DNA of 64,000 nt from Delphinus delphis (GCF_949987515.2 NW_027192673.1:2041001-2105000), one strand, 5' to 3'. Numbered from the stretch's first letter, positions 39,173-50,454 are shown. Numbers and translations: made by a program. Notes: generated by a model from the letters alone, not told the origin.

Positions 39173-40752
39173 TTGGCCAAAAAGGGCGTATGCGTTTTTT
39201 CCTGAATATATTCAGGAAAAAACGCATACGCACTTTTTGGCCAACCAAGCAAGCTTGCAAAGGAAATCTGCACTACAATGAAGTCTCACTTCCCCCTGGT
39301 CAAAAGGGCCATCTGAAAAAAGTGCAAAATCCAGAAAGGCAGGACAGGCCATGGAGAACTGGGAGCCTTGTTATGCTGATGGGCGGGATGTAAATTGCCA
39401 ACAGACACTCGGGAGAAGTGTATGGTGTTTCCTGAAACATCTAAAAAACAAAGCAACAGAACCTAGGACACTTCCACTTATGGTCCTATAGCTTAGGGAA
39501 ATTAAAATCAAAAAGACACAGCCACCCCAAAGTTTGGGACGCCTCCATTTACAAGAACCTCGTTTACCGTACAAGTTCAATATCACAGAAAGTGAAAAAT
39601 GGATAAAGAACTTGTGGTACTTACGTACAATGCAGTATCACTCAGCAATGAAATCTATGTCATCAGGCCCGTAGCAGCATAATGAGTGGATTCAGGTACG
39701 ATGATTCTAACTGAAATAAGTCACACAGAAAAAGAAACATCATAAGATATCACTAATACACGGAATGTAAACTTGGCTACACAGGAACTGCATTCCAAAA
39801 CAGAACAGGGTCTCAAATTTAGAAAACCAACTTATGCTTGCTTAAGGGGAAAGGTGAGTTGGGTTGCTGCATAAAACCAGAGATTGAAATGAGCACAGAT
39901 AAAGTTCCTTAAGCCAAATATGGAATAGACAAGAGCTACTCCTTGCTCAACGAAATGCACTCAAAACCCCATATTAAACGCCTAAGAATGTACCTGACTA
40001 GTAAGTATCTTAAAACCTATGGATTGCTATGTCTCCAAAAGAGAACCAAGCATGTGTACAGGGGCATAAACGCAGCAGGGATAGGATTGGAGAGGTTCGG
40101 TGAGCAAATGAAGACCCTTTGAAGTCATATTGCATGGTACCCATTCCAAGGGTTTCAACTACCCGGTTTTAAGGTATTCTTCCTTCAGCTAAAACATGCA
40201 TGTGGAACCTAGAGTATGATCAACCATGTGAACGGGAGACGTGTTCAAATATGTCTCAGTTTTCCTCCCCTGGTACTCGGGTGTAACATTCCAGACGCTT
40301 TACTAACACTCTCCCCATTTGGAGAGTCAGCGCCTTTAACCTCCTGTTTGGCCCAGTTTGCAATTTCTGCGGAAGATGAACAGGAATAGCGAGAACCAAT
40401 GAGAGACTAGCTGCAGGTGTCTGGACGGGCAAATTTAACTCTCATTTCCCACCAGGAACAGGAATTAACCAAAGGCTCAGCGTGCCGTGCCGGAACCAGA
40501 TTAGGGCCTGAAGCCATTCTGCGGTGTTGCGGCCAGCACAAAAGAAAGTGAGTTGAAGAAAGGAGCTCAGGGGCACTGTAATTCACAAACCTGCAGAGTT
40601 ATAAATGACAGCTATCGTCCAAAAATATACTGAAGTAAGGCTGCCAAGAGGACTTGAAAGCGGGGCAGAATTGCAGGAAACCGATTTCAGGAGGTAGACT
40701 GGAATTGCATTGAAAGCATAGGAAAAGAGGCAGAACGTCCACAATGATGCAC
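39173..40752 (+). repeat. Satellite monomer U25, 1,580 bp
   Basis: One right-arm mismatch (ACGCACTTTT). Subfamily A. More private variants than inner units (GAAATGCACTCAAAACC, GAGAACCAAG), so homogenisation is weaker toward this edge. Confidence 0.94.
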
Positions 40753-42331
40753 TTGGCCAAAAAGGGCGTATGCGTTTTTTCCTGAATATATTCAGGAAAA
40801 AACACATACGCCCTTTTTGGCCAACCAAGCAAGCTTGCAAAGGAAATCTGCACTACAATGAAGTCTCACTTCCCCCCGGTCAAAAGGTCCATCTGAAAAA
40901 AGTGTAAAATCCAGAAAGGCAACAGGCCATTGAGAACTGGGAGCCTTGTTATGCTGATGGGCGGGATGTAAATTGCCAACAGACACTTGAGAGAAGTGTA
41001 TGGTGTTTCCTGAAACATCTAAAAAACAAAGCAACAGAGCCTAGGGCACTGCCACTTATGGTCCTATAGCTTAGGGAAATTAAAATCAAAAAGACACAGC
41101 CACCCCAAAGTTTGGGACGCCTCTGTTTACAAGAACCTCGTTTACAGTACAAGTTCAACATCGCAGAAAGTGAAAAATGGATAAAGAAGTTGTGGTATTT
41201 ACTTACAAATCAATATCACACAGCAATGAAATCTGTGTCATCAGGCCCTTAGCAACACAATGAGTGGATTCAGGTATGATGATTCTAACTGAAATAAGTC
41301 ACACAGAAAAAGAAACATCATAAGATATCAGTAATACACGGAATGGAAACTTGGCTACACAGGAACTGAATTACGGAACAGAACAGGGTCTCAAATTTAG
41401 AAAACCAACTTATGCTTGCTTAAGGGGAAAGGTGAGTTGGGGTGCTGCATAAAACCAGAGATTGAAATGAGCACAGATAAAGTTCCTTAAGCCAAATATG
41501 GAATAGACAAGAGCTACTCCTTGCTCAACGAAATGGACTCCACACCCCATATTAAACGCCTAAGAATATACCTGACTAGTAAGTATCTTAAAACCTATGG
41601 ATTGCTATGTCTCCAAAAGAGAATCAAGCGTGTGTACAAGGGTCATAAACGCAGCAGTGATAGGACTAGAGAGATTCGGTGAGCAAATGAAGACCCATTG
41701 AAGTCATATTGCATGGTACCCATTCCACGGGTTTCAAGTACCCAGGTTTAAGGTATTCTTCCTTCAGCTAAAACATGCATGTGGAACCTAGAGTATGATC
41801 AAGCATGTGATCGGGAGACGTGTTCAAATATGTCTCAGTTTTCGTACCCTGGTACTCGGGTGCAACATTCCAGACGCTTTACTAACACTCTCCCGACTTG
41901 GAGAGTCAGTCCCTTTAACCTCCTGTTTGCCCCAGTTTGCAATTTCTGCGGAAGATGAACAGGAATAGCGAGAACCAATGAGAGGCTAGCTGGAGGTGTC
42001 TGGACGGGCAAATTTAACTCTCATTTCCCACCAGGAAGAGGAATTAACCACAGGCTCAGCTTGCCGGGCCAGAACCAGATTAGGGCCTGAAGCCATCCTG
42101 CGGTGTTGCGTCCAGGTCACAAGAAAGCGAGTTGAAGAAAGGAGCTCAGGGGCACTGTAATTTACAAACCTGCAGAGTTATAAATGACAGCTATCGTCCA
42201 AAAATAGACTGAAGTAAGGCTGCCAAGAGGACTTGAAAGCGGGGCAGAATTGCAGGAAACCGATTTCAGGAGGTAGACTGGAATTGCATTGAAAGCATAG
42301 GAAAAGAGGCAGAACGTCCACAATGATGCAC
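40753..42331 (+). repeat. Satellite monomer U26, 1,579 bp
   Basis: One right-arm mismatch (AACACATACG). From about 40,975 it pairs with the unit at 55,525. Both share ACTTGAGAGAAG, ATCACACAGC, GACTCCACACC and AAGCGTGTGTACAAGGG. Subfamily B. Confidence 0.95.
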
Positions 42332-43909
42332 TTGGCCAAAAAGGGCGTATGCGTTTTTTCCTGAATATATTCAGGAAAAAACGCATACGCCCTTTTTGGC
42401 CAACCAAGCAAGCTTGCAAAGGAAATCTGCACTACAATGAAGTTTCACTTCCCCCCGGTCAAAAGGGCCATCTGAAAAAAGTGTAAAATCCAGAAAGGCA
42501 ACAGGCCATGGAGAACTGGGAGCCTTGTTATGCTGATGGGCGGGATGTAAATTGCCAACAGACACTCGGGAGAAGTGTATGGTGTTTCCTGAAACATCTA
42601 AAAAACAAAGCAACAGAGCCTAGGGCACTTCCACTTATGGTCCTATAGCTTAGGGAAATTAAAATCAAAAAGACACAGCCACCTCAAAGTTTGGGACGCC
42701 TCTGTTTACAAGAACCTCGTTTACCGTACAAGTTCAATATCACAGAAAGTGAAAAATGGATAAAGAACTTGTGGTACTTACGTACAATGCAGTATCACTC
42801 AGCAATGAAATCTATGTCATCAGGCCCGTAGCAGCATAATAAGTGGATTCAGGTACGATGATTCTAACTGAAATAAGTCACACAGAAAAAGAAACATCAT
42901 AAGATATCACTAATACACGGAATGTAAACTTGGCTACACAGGAACTGAATTCCAAAACAGAACAGGGTCTCAAATTTAGAAAACCAACCTATGCTTGCTT
43001 AAGGGGAAAGGTGAGTTGGGGTGCTGCATAAAACCAGAGATTGAAATGAGCACAGATAAAGTTCCTTAAGCCAAATATGGAATAGACAAGAGCTACTCCT
43101 TGCTCAACGAAATGGACTCAACACCGCATATTAAACGCCTAAGAATGTACCTGACTAGTAAGTATCTTAAAACCTATGGATTGCTATGTCTCTGAAAGAG
43201 AATCAAGCATGTGTACAGGGGCATAAACGCAGCAGTGATAGGATTGGAGAGGTTCGGTGAGCAAATGAAGACCCATTGAAGTCATATTGCATGGTACCCA
43301 TTCCACGGGTTTCAACTACCCAGGTTTAAGGTATTCTTCCTTCAGCTAAAACATGCATGTGGAACCTAGAGTATGATCAACCATGTGATCGGTAGACGTG
43401 TTCAAATATGTCTCAGGTTTCCTCCCCTGGTACTCGGGTGCAACATTCCAGACGCTTTACTAACACTCTCCCCACTTGGAGAGTCAGCGCCTTTAACCTC
43501 CTGTTTGACACAGTTTGCAATTTCTGCGGAAGATGAACAGGAATAGGGAGAACCAATGGGAGACTAGCTGGAGGTGTCTGAACGGACAAATTTAACTCTC
43601 ATTTCCCACTAGGAAGAGGAATTAACCAAAGGCTCAGCGTGCCATGCCGGAAACAGATTAGGGCCTGAAGCCATCCTGCGGTGTTGCGGCCAGCTCACAA
43701 GAAAGTGAGTTGAAGAAAGGAGCTCAGGGGCACTGTAATTCACAAACCTGCAGAGTTATAAATGACAGCTATCGTCCAAAAATAGACTGAAGTAAGGCTG
43801 CCAAGAGGACTTGAAAGCGGGGCAGAATTGCAGGATACCGATTTCAGGAGGTAGACTGGAATTGCATTGAAAGCATAGGAAAAGAGGCAGAACGTCCACA
43901 ATGATGCAC
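42332..43909 (+). repeat. Satellite monomer U27, 1,578 bp
   Basis: Perfect palindrome. It pairs with the unit at 57,106 (shared CATAATAAGTGG, CACCTCAAAG, CAACCTATGC). Subfamily A. Confidence 0.95.
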
Positions 43910-44703
43910 TTGGCCAAAAAGGGCGTATGCGTTTTTTCCTGAATATATTCAGGAAAAAACGCATACGCCCTTTTTGGCCAACCAAGCAAGCTTGCAAAGG
44001 AAATCTGCACTACAATGAAGTCTCACTTCCCCCCGGTCAAAAGGGCCATCAGAATAAAGTGTAAAATCCAGAAAGGCAGGACAGGCCATGGAGAACTGGG
44101 AGCCTTGTTATGCTGATGGGCGGGATGTAAATTGCCAACAGACACTCGGGAGAAGTGTATGGTGTTTCCTGAAACATCTAAAAAACAAAGCAACAGAGCC
44201 TAGGGCACTTCCACTTATGGTCCTATAGCTTAGGGAAATTAATATCAAAAAGACACAGCAACCCCAAAATTTGGGACGGCTCTTATTACAGGAATCTCTT
44301 CTACGGCACAAGTTAAATATCCCAGAGAGCAAATAATGGATAAAGAAGTTGCGGTACTTCTGTACAACAGAATACCACTCAGCAATGAAATCTATGTCAC
44401 CAGGCCCGTACCAGCATAATGAGTGGATTGAGGCACGATGATTCTAAGTGAAATAAGTCACACAGAAAAAGAAACATCATAAGGTATCACTAATACACGG
44501 AATGTGAACTTGGCTACACATGAACTGAATTACAAAACAGAACAGGGTCTCAAGTTTAGAAAACCAACTTATGCCTGCTTAAGGGGGAAGGTGAGTTGGG
44601 GTGCTGCATAAAAGCAGAGTTTGAAATTAGCACAGATACCGTTTTATAAGCCAAATATGTAATAGACAAGAGCTACCCCTTGCTCAACGAAATGGATTCA
44701 ACA
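43910..44703 (+). repeat. Truncated, diverged edge monomer U28
   Basis: Canonical up to about 44,230, then roughly a tenth of bases differ from inner units (for example CTCTTATTACAGGAATCTC, CAGAGAGCAAATAATGG). It ends in the L1 3' UTR-like part at GGATTCAACA, where L1 ORF2-like DNA takes over at 44,704. Degenerate monomers at a boundary are expected where unequal exchange is rare. Confidence 0.9.
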
Positions 44704-45415
44704 ATGAGGTATCACCTCACACCTGGTAGAATAGGCATCATTGAAAATCTACAAACAAAAAATGCTGGAAAGGGTGTGGAGAAAAGGAACCCTCTTCCAC
44801 TATTGTTGGGAATATAAATTGATACAGTCATTATGGAGAACAATATGGAATTTCTTAAGAAACTAACAATAGAATTACCATATGATACAGCAATCCCAGT
44901 ACTGGACATATACCCAGACAAAACCATAAATCAAAAAGAGTCATTCACCGCAATGTTCATTGCATCACTATTTACAATATCGAGGTAATGGAAGCAACCT
45001 AAATGCCCACAGACAGACGAATGCATAAAGCTGTGGTACATATATAAAATGGAATATTACTAAGCCATGAAAAGGAATGAAATTGGGTCATTTGTAGAGA
45101 CGTCGATGGATCTAGAGACTGTCATACAGAGTGAAGTAAGTCAGAAAGAGAAAAACAAATCTTGTATATTCATGCATATATGTGGAACCTAGAAAAACTG
45201 TACAGATTAACCATTTTGCAAGGCATAAATAGAGCAACAGATGTAGACAACAAACGTATGGACAACAAGGGGGGAAAGCTGTTGGGGGGGTGGTGGTGGG
45301 AGGAGTTGAGAGACTGGGATTGGCATGTATACATTTATATGTATAAAATAGATAACCAATAAGAACCTGCTGTATAAAAATATAAAATAAAATTCAAAAT
45401 TAAAAAGAAGTAAAA
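44704..45415 (+). mobile_element. L1 fragment: ORF2 C-terminal region and 3' UTR
   Basis: It begins at AATGAGGTATCACCTCAC, a hallmark of L1 ORF2 near its 3' end, and continues through the conserved 'TGGTACATATATAAAATGG' region and the ORF2 C-terminus, broken by stop codons and frameshifts. The 3' UTR follows (ATATGTGGAACCTAG, a G-rich tract at 45,269-45,300, GTATAAAATAGATAACCAAT) and ends in A-rich DNA. The form is typical of laurasiatherian L1. No target-site duplication was found, and satellite does not resume after the tail, so this is not a simple insertion into a monomer. Confidence 0.88.
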
Positions 45416-45600
45416 TTTAAAAAATAAAACAGAAAAAACAATTATTCCCTGCACATACATGTATTTATATGAATAAATTATTTCCATGCTTATATCTGTA
45501 AATACAAAAAAGAGGAATAAAATCTACCTTGAACCAAAAACGAAAAAGAGAAAAAAAACACAGAACCCACCAGTTACACAGAGGAAAACCGTATCAGGGC
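45416..45600. other. A/T-rich stretch after the L1 tail, unassigned
   Basis: A-rich and simple-sequence DNA (AAAAAATAAAAC, AGAGAAAAAAAACAC). I see no gene, RNA or repeat family that I can name. Confidence 0.5.
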
Positions 45601-46739
45601 ACTTGCTCCAGTTGTAAACAATTCTGAAGTTGGTCAGTGGTGGGGAATCGTCTCCCATTCAGCCAGCAGCCCCCACGCAACAAGCGTCCTCATTGCAAAG
45701 CTGGGGCACCGTGCCGAGGCATCTGTGAGTAAACGTGAGCTGAGCCCCAGGCCAGTTGCTGCTGAACTATTCCCACCCGTCCCAGGTAAAACACCTGAAT
45801 ATATACAAGGACTTGAAAGCCTAGAGGAAGGGCCATAGAGCCACACGAGTGACAGCATGCCGGCCGACTTGGTGCCTGCAGGCCAGCCAGGATGGTCCTG
45901 GCCCTGGGTGCTCTTCTGGAAGATTTCCATTTCCCTGCCTGAGATACCCGTCCTGTCCCTGCCCCCACTGCTTTTTTCCTTCCTCACCTCTGCCCAGGGA
46001 GAAATTCCAGCAGCAGGTATGGGTGACACATCCTCTTCTTTAGCAGGTGGCAGCCTGGCAACTGCTGCAGAAAGTCCAGCAGAGCCCCACTCACACTGGG
46101 CCACCCACAAAGCCGTGGCCTCTCACTCCCTCCCACCAGCCCAGCCCCGAGACTGCTGACAGGGCAGAGAAAATGGCGTCAGGCACGGCTGCAGGGGCTC
46201 TTGCTGCCTGGAGTGGTATTTATATTGATCTCAACCCAGGCACACCTGGGGAGGGCTGGCCGGCACGGTAAGGCTGCCCAGGTCAGCCAATCATCACCCC
46301 TCAGGGGCTCACAGTTGCAGAAAATGGAACTTGCTGAACCGGCCAGGTCCAAGGAACAGGTGTGGGCTCCTGAGAGTCAGGATAGACAAGGGGCTGCAGC
46401 TTTGGCTTGTTTTCTAATCATTTTATCTGGCCCATGAGTGGGAGACAACTTCAAGAAAACCCTCTCCTAATGAGAGGAACCCAGGAGTCAGGGAGAGGAG
46501 GGGTGGGTGGTGGTTGGAGACAGAGGCCTGGTGCCCCGGGTGCAGTGGAAGTCTCTGGAAGACCAGGTGGAGGGAGGCCTCACAAAGTGATGCCCAGGGT
46601 CACAGACCTGTCGCAGCTGCTGTTTGTTAGTTCAAGTCCTGCTCTGAGGTGCTCTGTGTCAGCTCTGAGCGACAGGTGAGCTGGGGGTGCTCTGCAATGA
46701 GGGCTATGTGCACGGTTCCTGTGTGCCCAGCCCTGCCAC
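45601..46739. other. GC-rich non-satellite segment, unassigned
   Basis: About 1.1 kb with no similarity to the satellite. Open frames of up to 158 codons exist on the minus strand (45,634-46,110), but the longest starts at TTG, not ATG, and shows no recognisable domain. A candidate minus-strand promoter lies at 46,170-46,291. It may be part of the flanking ERV or ordinary unique DNA. Confidence 0.45.
46170..46291 (-). promoter_or_regulatory. Candidate minus-strand promoter (CCAAT, TATA, YY1-like)
   Basis: Read on the minus strand: ATTGG at 46,287-46,291, then AATATAAATA at 46,217-46,226 about 60 bp downstream, then CGCCATTTTC at 46,170-46,179 near the expected start point. Order and spacing are those of a CCAAT/TATA promoter or an LTR. 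Base composition alone could produce this, and no gene is seen downstream. Confidence 0.25.
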
Positions 46740-46882
46740 GGTACCCGCAAGGGTAGCTCTGTATCCTGGGAGGGGCCTGACCACGAGAGCCCCGTGGGCT
46801 GGGGTGGGGGTGGGGTACCTGCCCAGGTGAGCTCCATATTCTGGGATTGGTCTGACCACGAGAGCCCCATGGGCCACTGGGG
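46740..46882 (+). repeat. Imperfect tandem duplication, 74-bp period
   Basis: GGTACC-containing units begin at 46,740 and 46,814. Each holds the block CTGACCACGAGAGCCCC followed by GTGGGC or ATGGGC. A G-rich run (46,796-46,815) joins them and has four G tracts suitable for a G-quadruplex. A copy is present at 61,514-61,656. Confidence 0.75.
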
Positions 46883-46892
46883 ACCTGGTAAA

Positions 46893-47960
46893 GGATGTCA
46901 GGACAGTCAGTGAAGCCACCGAGGATATACCTCCAGTTGCTCCTAATTCCTACACCCTGCTGGTCATTCTACCAACCACCAGGACATGGTATTCTGTATT
47001 AGTCTTCAATGATGCCTTCTTTTGTATTCCATTAGTCCCAGAGTCACAAGAAATTTTGGCTTGTGAGTGGCAGGACTCAACATACAACTAAAACAATACT
47101 TCCGGGCCGTCTGGCCCCAAGGGTGCAAAAATTCCCACACCATCTTTGGGGAAAGCTTAGCTAAAGACCTAAAAGTTCTACCTCTGGAAAAGGAAACCCT
47201 CCTTCAATATGCAGACGACATTCTGATCACCAGCCCTACTAAGGAGGCCTCTGAACTACCAAGCCAATAAAGGATAGAAGTTGTCCAAGAAAAAGCTCAA
47301 ATATCACAGACTGCGGTGACCTGCCTGGGCTTCATTCTCACAGAAGGTCAGAGAAGCCCATCCCAGGAAAGGGAAGAAACCATTTTCAGCCTTACCCCTT
47401 TCTAAAACTAGAAGACAGCTTAGGGGTTCCTGGGGAGGCCAGGGTTTGCTGCTTCTGGATCCCTAACTACAGTCTACTAGCTGGGCCTCTATATGAAACA
47501 CTGAAAGGAAAAGATGATGATCCTTTTGAATAGAATCCAGAAGTGGCCTTTCAAGAATGGAAAGAGCAGTCAATTCAGACCCTTGCCCTGGAACTCCCTA
47601 ATTTAGCTAAACCCTTTGACCTTTACATTCCCGGTGAAAGGTGAATCGCCATTGGAGAATTAGTGCAAAAACTGGGACCACTTGAAATGGAACAATGCAA
47701 GAATGCCATCCAGGTAGGATAAACTACGGTCACTAAGGGGCTTGGCCCACTGCCACATCTGGCCAAGATACTGGCGGTATCTAAAAACCTGGAAATCAGC
47801 AGCCCAAAAGGCCACCTCCCTCCTAAGGGAAAAGGACCCCACGTGGTGATCCTAACCACCAACCATGCCCTGAAGTTGCAGGGTTCGCTCCGTGGGCACA
47901 CCGACCTCGAGTGAGGAGGCCCTCCAACTCCAACATCCAGAGAGATAACCGGGGGCAACA
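46893..47960 (+). pseudogene. Class I endogenous retrovirus pol remnant
   Basis: Pieces of a gammaretrovirus-like polymerase are recognisable in order. Part of the reverse transcriptase fingers and palm runs from 46,893 to about 47,085 and keeps the first catalytic Asp in a DAFF context. A frameshift follows. The palm is at 47,067-47,267 with the active-site box in the form YADD (47,208-47,219). The connection region then runs to about 47,533, interrupted by several stops and at least one more frameshift. A short RNase H start follows near 47,620-47,690, where the usual first acidic residue is not seen. A piece resembling the integrase C-terminal domain is at about 47,831-47,935. Most of RNase H and integrase is missing. 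It is not functional. Family assignment below class I is not possible by eye. Confidence 0.78.
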
Positions 47961-48700
47961 GGGCACCATGACGACTCGTGTGAACATCACTTGACCTGGA
48001 GTTTCTCTCATAAAACAACAAGAGTGTGTCCCAAAAGAGTAGACTACTGCTTGCAGGACTTACTGCACCCAGAGGGGAGCTAATAATCTTGGCGGGGGAA
48101 CAGTATACCACACTGTCACCATAGAAAAGCCTACAGACACCGTGATGATGGTGGTCAATAAGACCGGCTGGACTCCTGTTTACTTCAAAAAGCTGTTGAC
48201 TCAGTAGCCATCATGGTCCTTGGTCACCACTGACCCTGGACTGTCTGGGAGTTGAGCGGGCAGGGCTCTGACACCTGGTGCTGTTTGTACGTTAATTCAG
48301 GGGCCTAACTGAAGAAAGCGCAGACTACTGGTCAGAGCATCTAGGCTGGCAGAGACGGTCAGCCTAAGGTGGCCGAACAAATGTGGGGCGGGGTGAAACC
48401 GGCCCCCACAGCGTCTCTGCACATCTCTTTCCTGGACCCTTAAAGGTCATTAGAATCTATAACACTTCCAATGCTGGTGCTCAGGTGGACGAGCAGGGAG
48501 GCAGGGGTCCTGGGGACAATCAACGTCACCGGGAGGCTGCTGGGGAGAAGCTCTGACCCTCGCCCCAGGGTATGAGGGCTCCCAACTCAGCACTCAGCAG
48601 TTACAGAAGAAGGGTCTGCACCCTCAGCACTCCAAGAATGAGGAACGGGACAAAAGGCAGAGGAGGGGTTTGTCCCCAGCAAAGCCCATTAAAAATCCCT
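47961..48700. other. ERV-flanking segment, unassigned (possible env remnant)
   Basis: It lies between the pol remnant and an LTR-like segment, where env would be expected, but I recognise no envelope domain. No intact frame is present. Confidence 0.35.
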
Positions 48701-49140
48701 GGGAGATAAAAATAGAATCTGGGCAATAAAGTCAAGTCTAACCTTTTTTATCCTTTGTGCTTTGTCTAATTTCACGTGCTCCTAGGGTCCCGCATGCAGA
48801 GGTTCCACACCCGGCACTTCAGACCAGATTTCCTAGTGCAGAATGGCTGGGTCGACACCTCAGCTCCTGGGGCCCAGTGCAGACTCCACGATATAGAGCC
48901 TGAGCTACAGCCAACCCGGCCCTCGAGAGCTCCGCCGCCTCCCTCCCTCCCACTGACTCTGACAGGATCTCTACACAGCAGCCCAGCCCACAGCCCACGG
49001 GGTAGTGCATGCTCTCACCTCTCCATTCTCTGATCAAAATATAAAGTTTCCTTTGCTTGTGAACAAACCTCAGTCTCGATCTGTTGGCCCCAATGACACT
49101 GGGCAGGGGGACACTTGTTGGGGTCCACTCTGGAGGATCA
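48701..49140 (+). mobile_element. LTR-like segment of the ERV
   Basis: Position 3' of pol, GC-rich blocks, then a polyadenylation-like signal (ATATAAAG near 49,040) followed by TTTCCTTTGCTTGTGAAC and a U5-like stretch. No clean TG..CA ends or second LTR were found, so limits are approximate. A solo or truncated 3' LTR is the simplest reading. Confidence 0.45.
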
Positions 49141-49440
49141 GTAACAGAAATTGAGACTATTGTAACCTCAATGAACAGATGTGTGAGCCAAACTGTAGTT
49201 AACATAGAACAGTGTATAAGGCTCGGGTAAAATAAGATGTTTTTAACACTTCCATTTGATATTTCCATCACTTTTTATAAGCAAGTTCAGTGAAAAGGTT
49301 TGTCTTATTTGTCAGGTCAATATTAGAGAAACGAAGTGATTTCTTTCCAAGGATGTACAGCTAATAATCTTGGTTAAACCTTCAATCTTGCTTTAAATGC
49401 TTTTCCATTGAAAATGATACCTCTCTTTCAGCTCCCCCAT
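49141..49440. other. AT-rich segment, unassigned
   Basis: Non-satellite DNA between the LTR-like segment and an L1 3' end. I see no feature in it. Confidence 0.5.
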
Positions 49441-49660
49441 TTCTGAGAAGTATAAAATCTTATAATTTATTATTACCAAAGGGGAAAGGTGGGAGGAGGG
49501 ATAAATTAACAGTTTGGAATTAACACATACACACTGCTATGTATAAAATAGATCATCAACAAGGAACTACTGTATAGCACAGGGAACTACACTCAACATT
49601 TTGCAATAAGCTATAAGGGGAAATAATCTGAAAAAGAATAGATATTTTTATTGACATCAT
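49441..49660 (+). mobile_element. L1 3' UTR fragment, colinear with the satellite monomer
   Basis: Typical cetartiodactyl L1 3' UTR blocks are present: AAGGGGAAAGGTGGGAGG, CTGTATAGCACAGGGAACTA, AATCTGAAAAAGAATAGATA. The same order occurs, more decayed, in the L1-derived half of the monomer. Because a diverged right monomer part begins only about 150 bp further on, this may be the outermost and oldest monomer remnant, not an unrelated L1. Confidence 0.8.
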
Positions 49661-49809
49661 CTATCAATGACAGTTAAAGTGTAGCCTAAGGGAAGCTGGT
49701 GGTGAGTGCTTCTGACCCTGAAGACTTCAATCATCTAAAGTTTGGACTCTGCCTACTTCCCAAGGCCCTTAATGAACATATGTGTAGCCGTAGCTTAAAA
49801 AATTCCCCA
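49661..49809. other. Spacer between L1 tail and diverged satellite, unassigned
   Basis: Nothing recognised. In position it corresponds to the segment that was lost from the canonical monomer, but I could not align it convincingly. Confidence 0.4.
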
Positions 49810-50454
49810 GTTTGGGTTTCGGGGAGACACTGATTTTGAAAAAGCCCTGGTGTTCTCCTTACATGAATGGGACTCTTCCTACTGCTAAAACATGTCTGTC
49901 ACACCCAGAGGATGGTATACCGTCTGATCGGGAAGAGTTTGGAAAAGGCATCTCATCTCCTCATCTCCTGGTGCTCGGGTTCACCCCTCCAGCGTCTTTA
50001 CTAACAGTCTCCCCACTTGGAGATGTCAGCACTATCAACATCCTGTTGCGTACAGTTTGGAATTTGTCCAGAGGATGAAGCGGAAGGATGAGGAACAATG
50101 AGAGACAAGTCCTAGGTGTTCAGACAGGCACATGTCACTCTAATTTCCAATCAGGAAGACGAATTGACCAAAGGCTAGGGTTGCCCATGGAAACAGTATA
50201 GGGCTTGAGGAAATCCCGCTGCTTTGTGGCCAGTTCCCATAAACACAAGTTGAACAATGGAACTCAGGGGCAGTAAAATTCACAAAACTGCAGAGTTGAA
50301 AATATCCATCACTGAAAAATGTCTTGAGGAAAGTCAGAGAAAAGGACTTGTAAGCAAGGGAGAATGGCAGGAAAGGGATTTGAGGAGGTAGAAAGGACTC
50401 GCCATTAAGCACAAGAAAAGGAGCTGAACATTGCCAACATTGCCAACATTGCAG
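49810..50454 (+). repeat. Highly diverged partial monomer D0
   Basis: Corresponds to the right part of a monomer. Landmarks CTTCCTACTGCTAAAACATG, TCTCCCCACTTGGAGA and ACTGCAGAGTTG sit at the expected distances before the palindrome at 50,455. By eye about a quarter of positions differ from the canonical unit. A 9-bp motif (CATTGCCAA) is repeated just before the palindrome. Confidence 0.85.

Larger units (their letters stand above)
1..44703 (+). repeat. Cetacean-type ~1,579-bp satellite array, block 1
   Basis: Twenty-eight palindromes, used here as unit landmarks, recur every 1,576-1,580 bp, with three units of 1,596-1,597 bp that carry a 17-bp insertion. All units are head to tail in one orientation. 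Units differ from one another by a few percent and mostly by single bases. The period equals that reported for the common cetacean satellite in delphinids (recalled knowledge). Numerous short open frames recur in every unit on both strands, but they lack ATG starts or are broken by 1-bp indels between units, so I treat the array as non-coding. In other mammals arrays of this kind make up constitutive heterochromatin; the chromosomal location cannot be told from this window. Confidence 0.96.
40975..49226 (+). repeat. Segmental duplication, copy 1
   Basis: Every base from about 40,975 to 49,226 has a counterpart exactly 14,774 bp downstream. In the non-satellite part (44,704-49,226) I noticed only three substitutions (45,719, 46,793, 48,191). 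The left limit is where shared private variants begin (ACTTGAGAGAAG). It includes two satellite units, the edge unit, the L1, the ERV remnant and the LTR-like segment. Confidence 0.93.

Noticed and set aside
1..44703. CENP-B box in the satellite
   Set aside because: I checked CGs in TTCG contexts in the canonical unit on both strands and found none that fit the NTTCGNNNNANNCGGGN pattern. A centromeric role is therefore not supported by this motif.
44712..44927. 71-codon minus-strand frame in the L1 fragment
   Set aside because: It is antisense to decayed L1 ORF2, with no independent support.
45634..46110. 158-codon minus-strand frame
   Set aside because: Starts at TTG, has no upstream in-frame ATG that I could find, and has no recognisable domain; GC-rich DNA yields such frames by chance.
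47067..47270. 67-codon frame carrying the RT active-site box as an intact gene
   Set aside because: It is only a fragment of a much longer polymerase and is bounded by a stop and a frameshift.
48776..49271. Frames of 85 codons (plus) and 150 codons (minus) in the LTR-like segment
   Set aside because: They overlap antisense to each other in regulatory-looking DNA and resemble no protein that I know.
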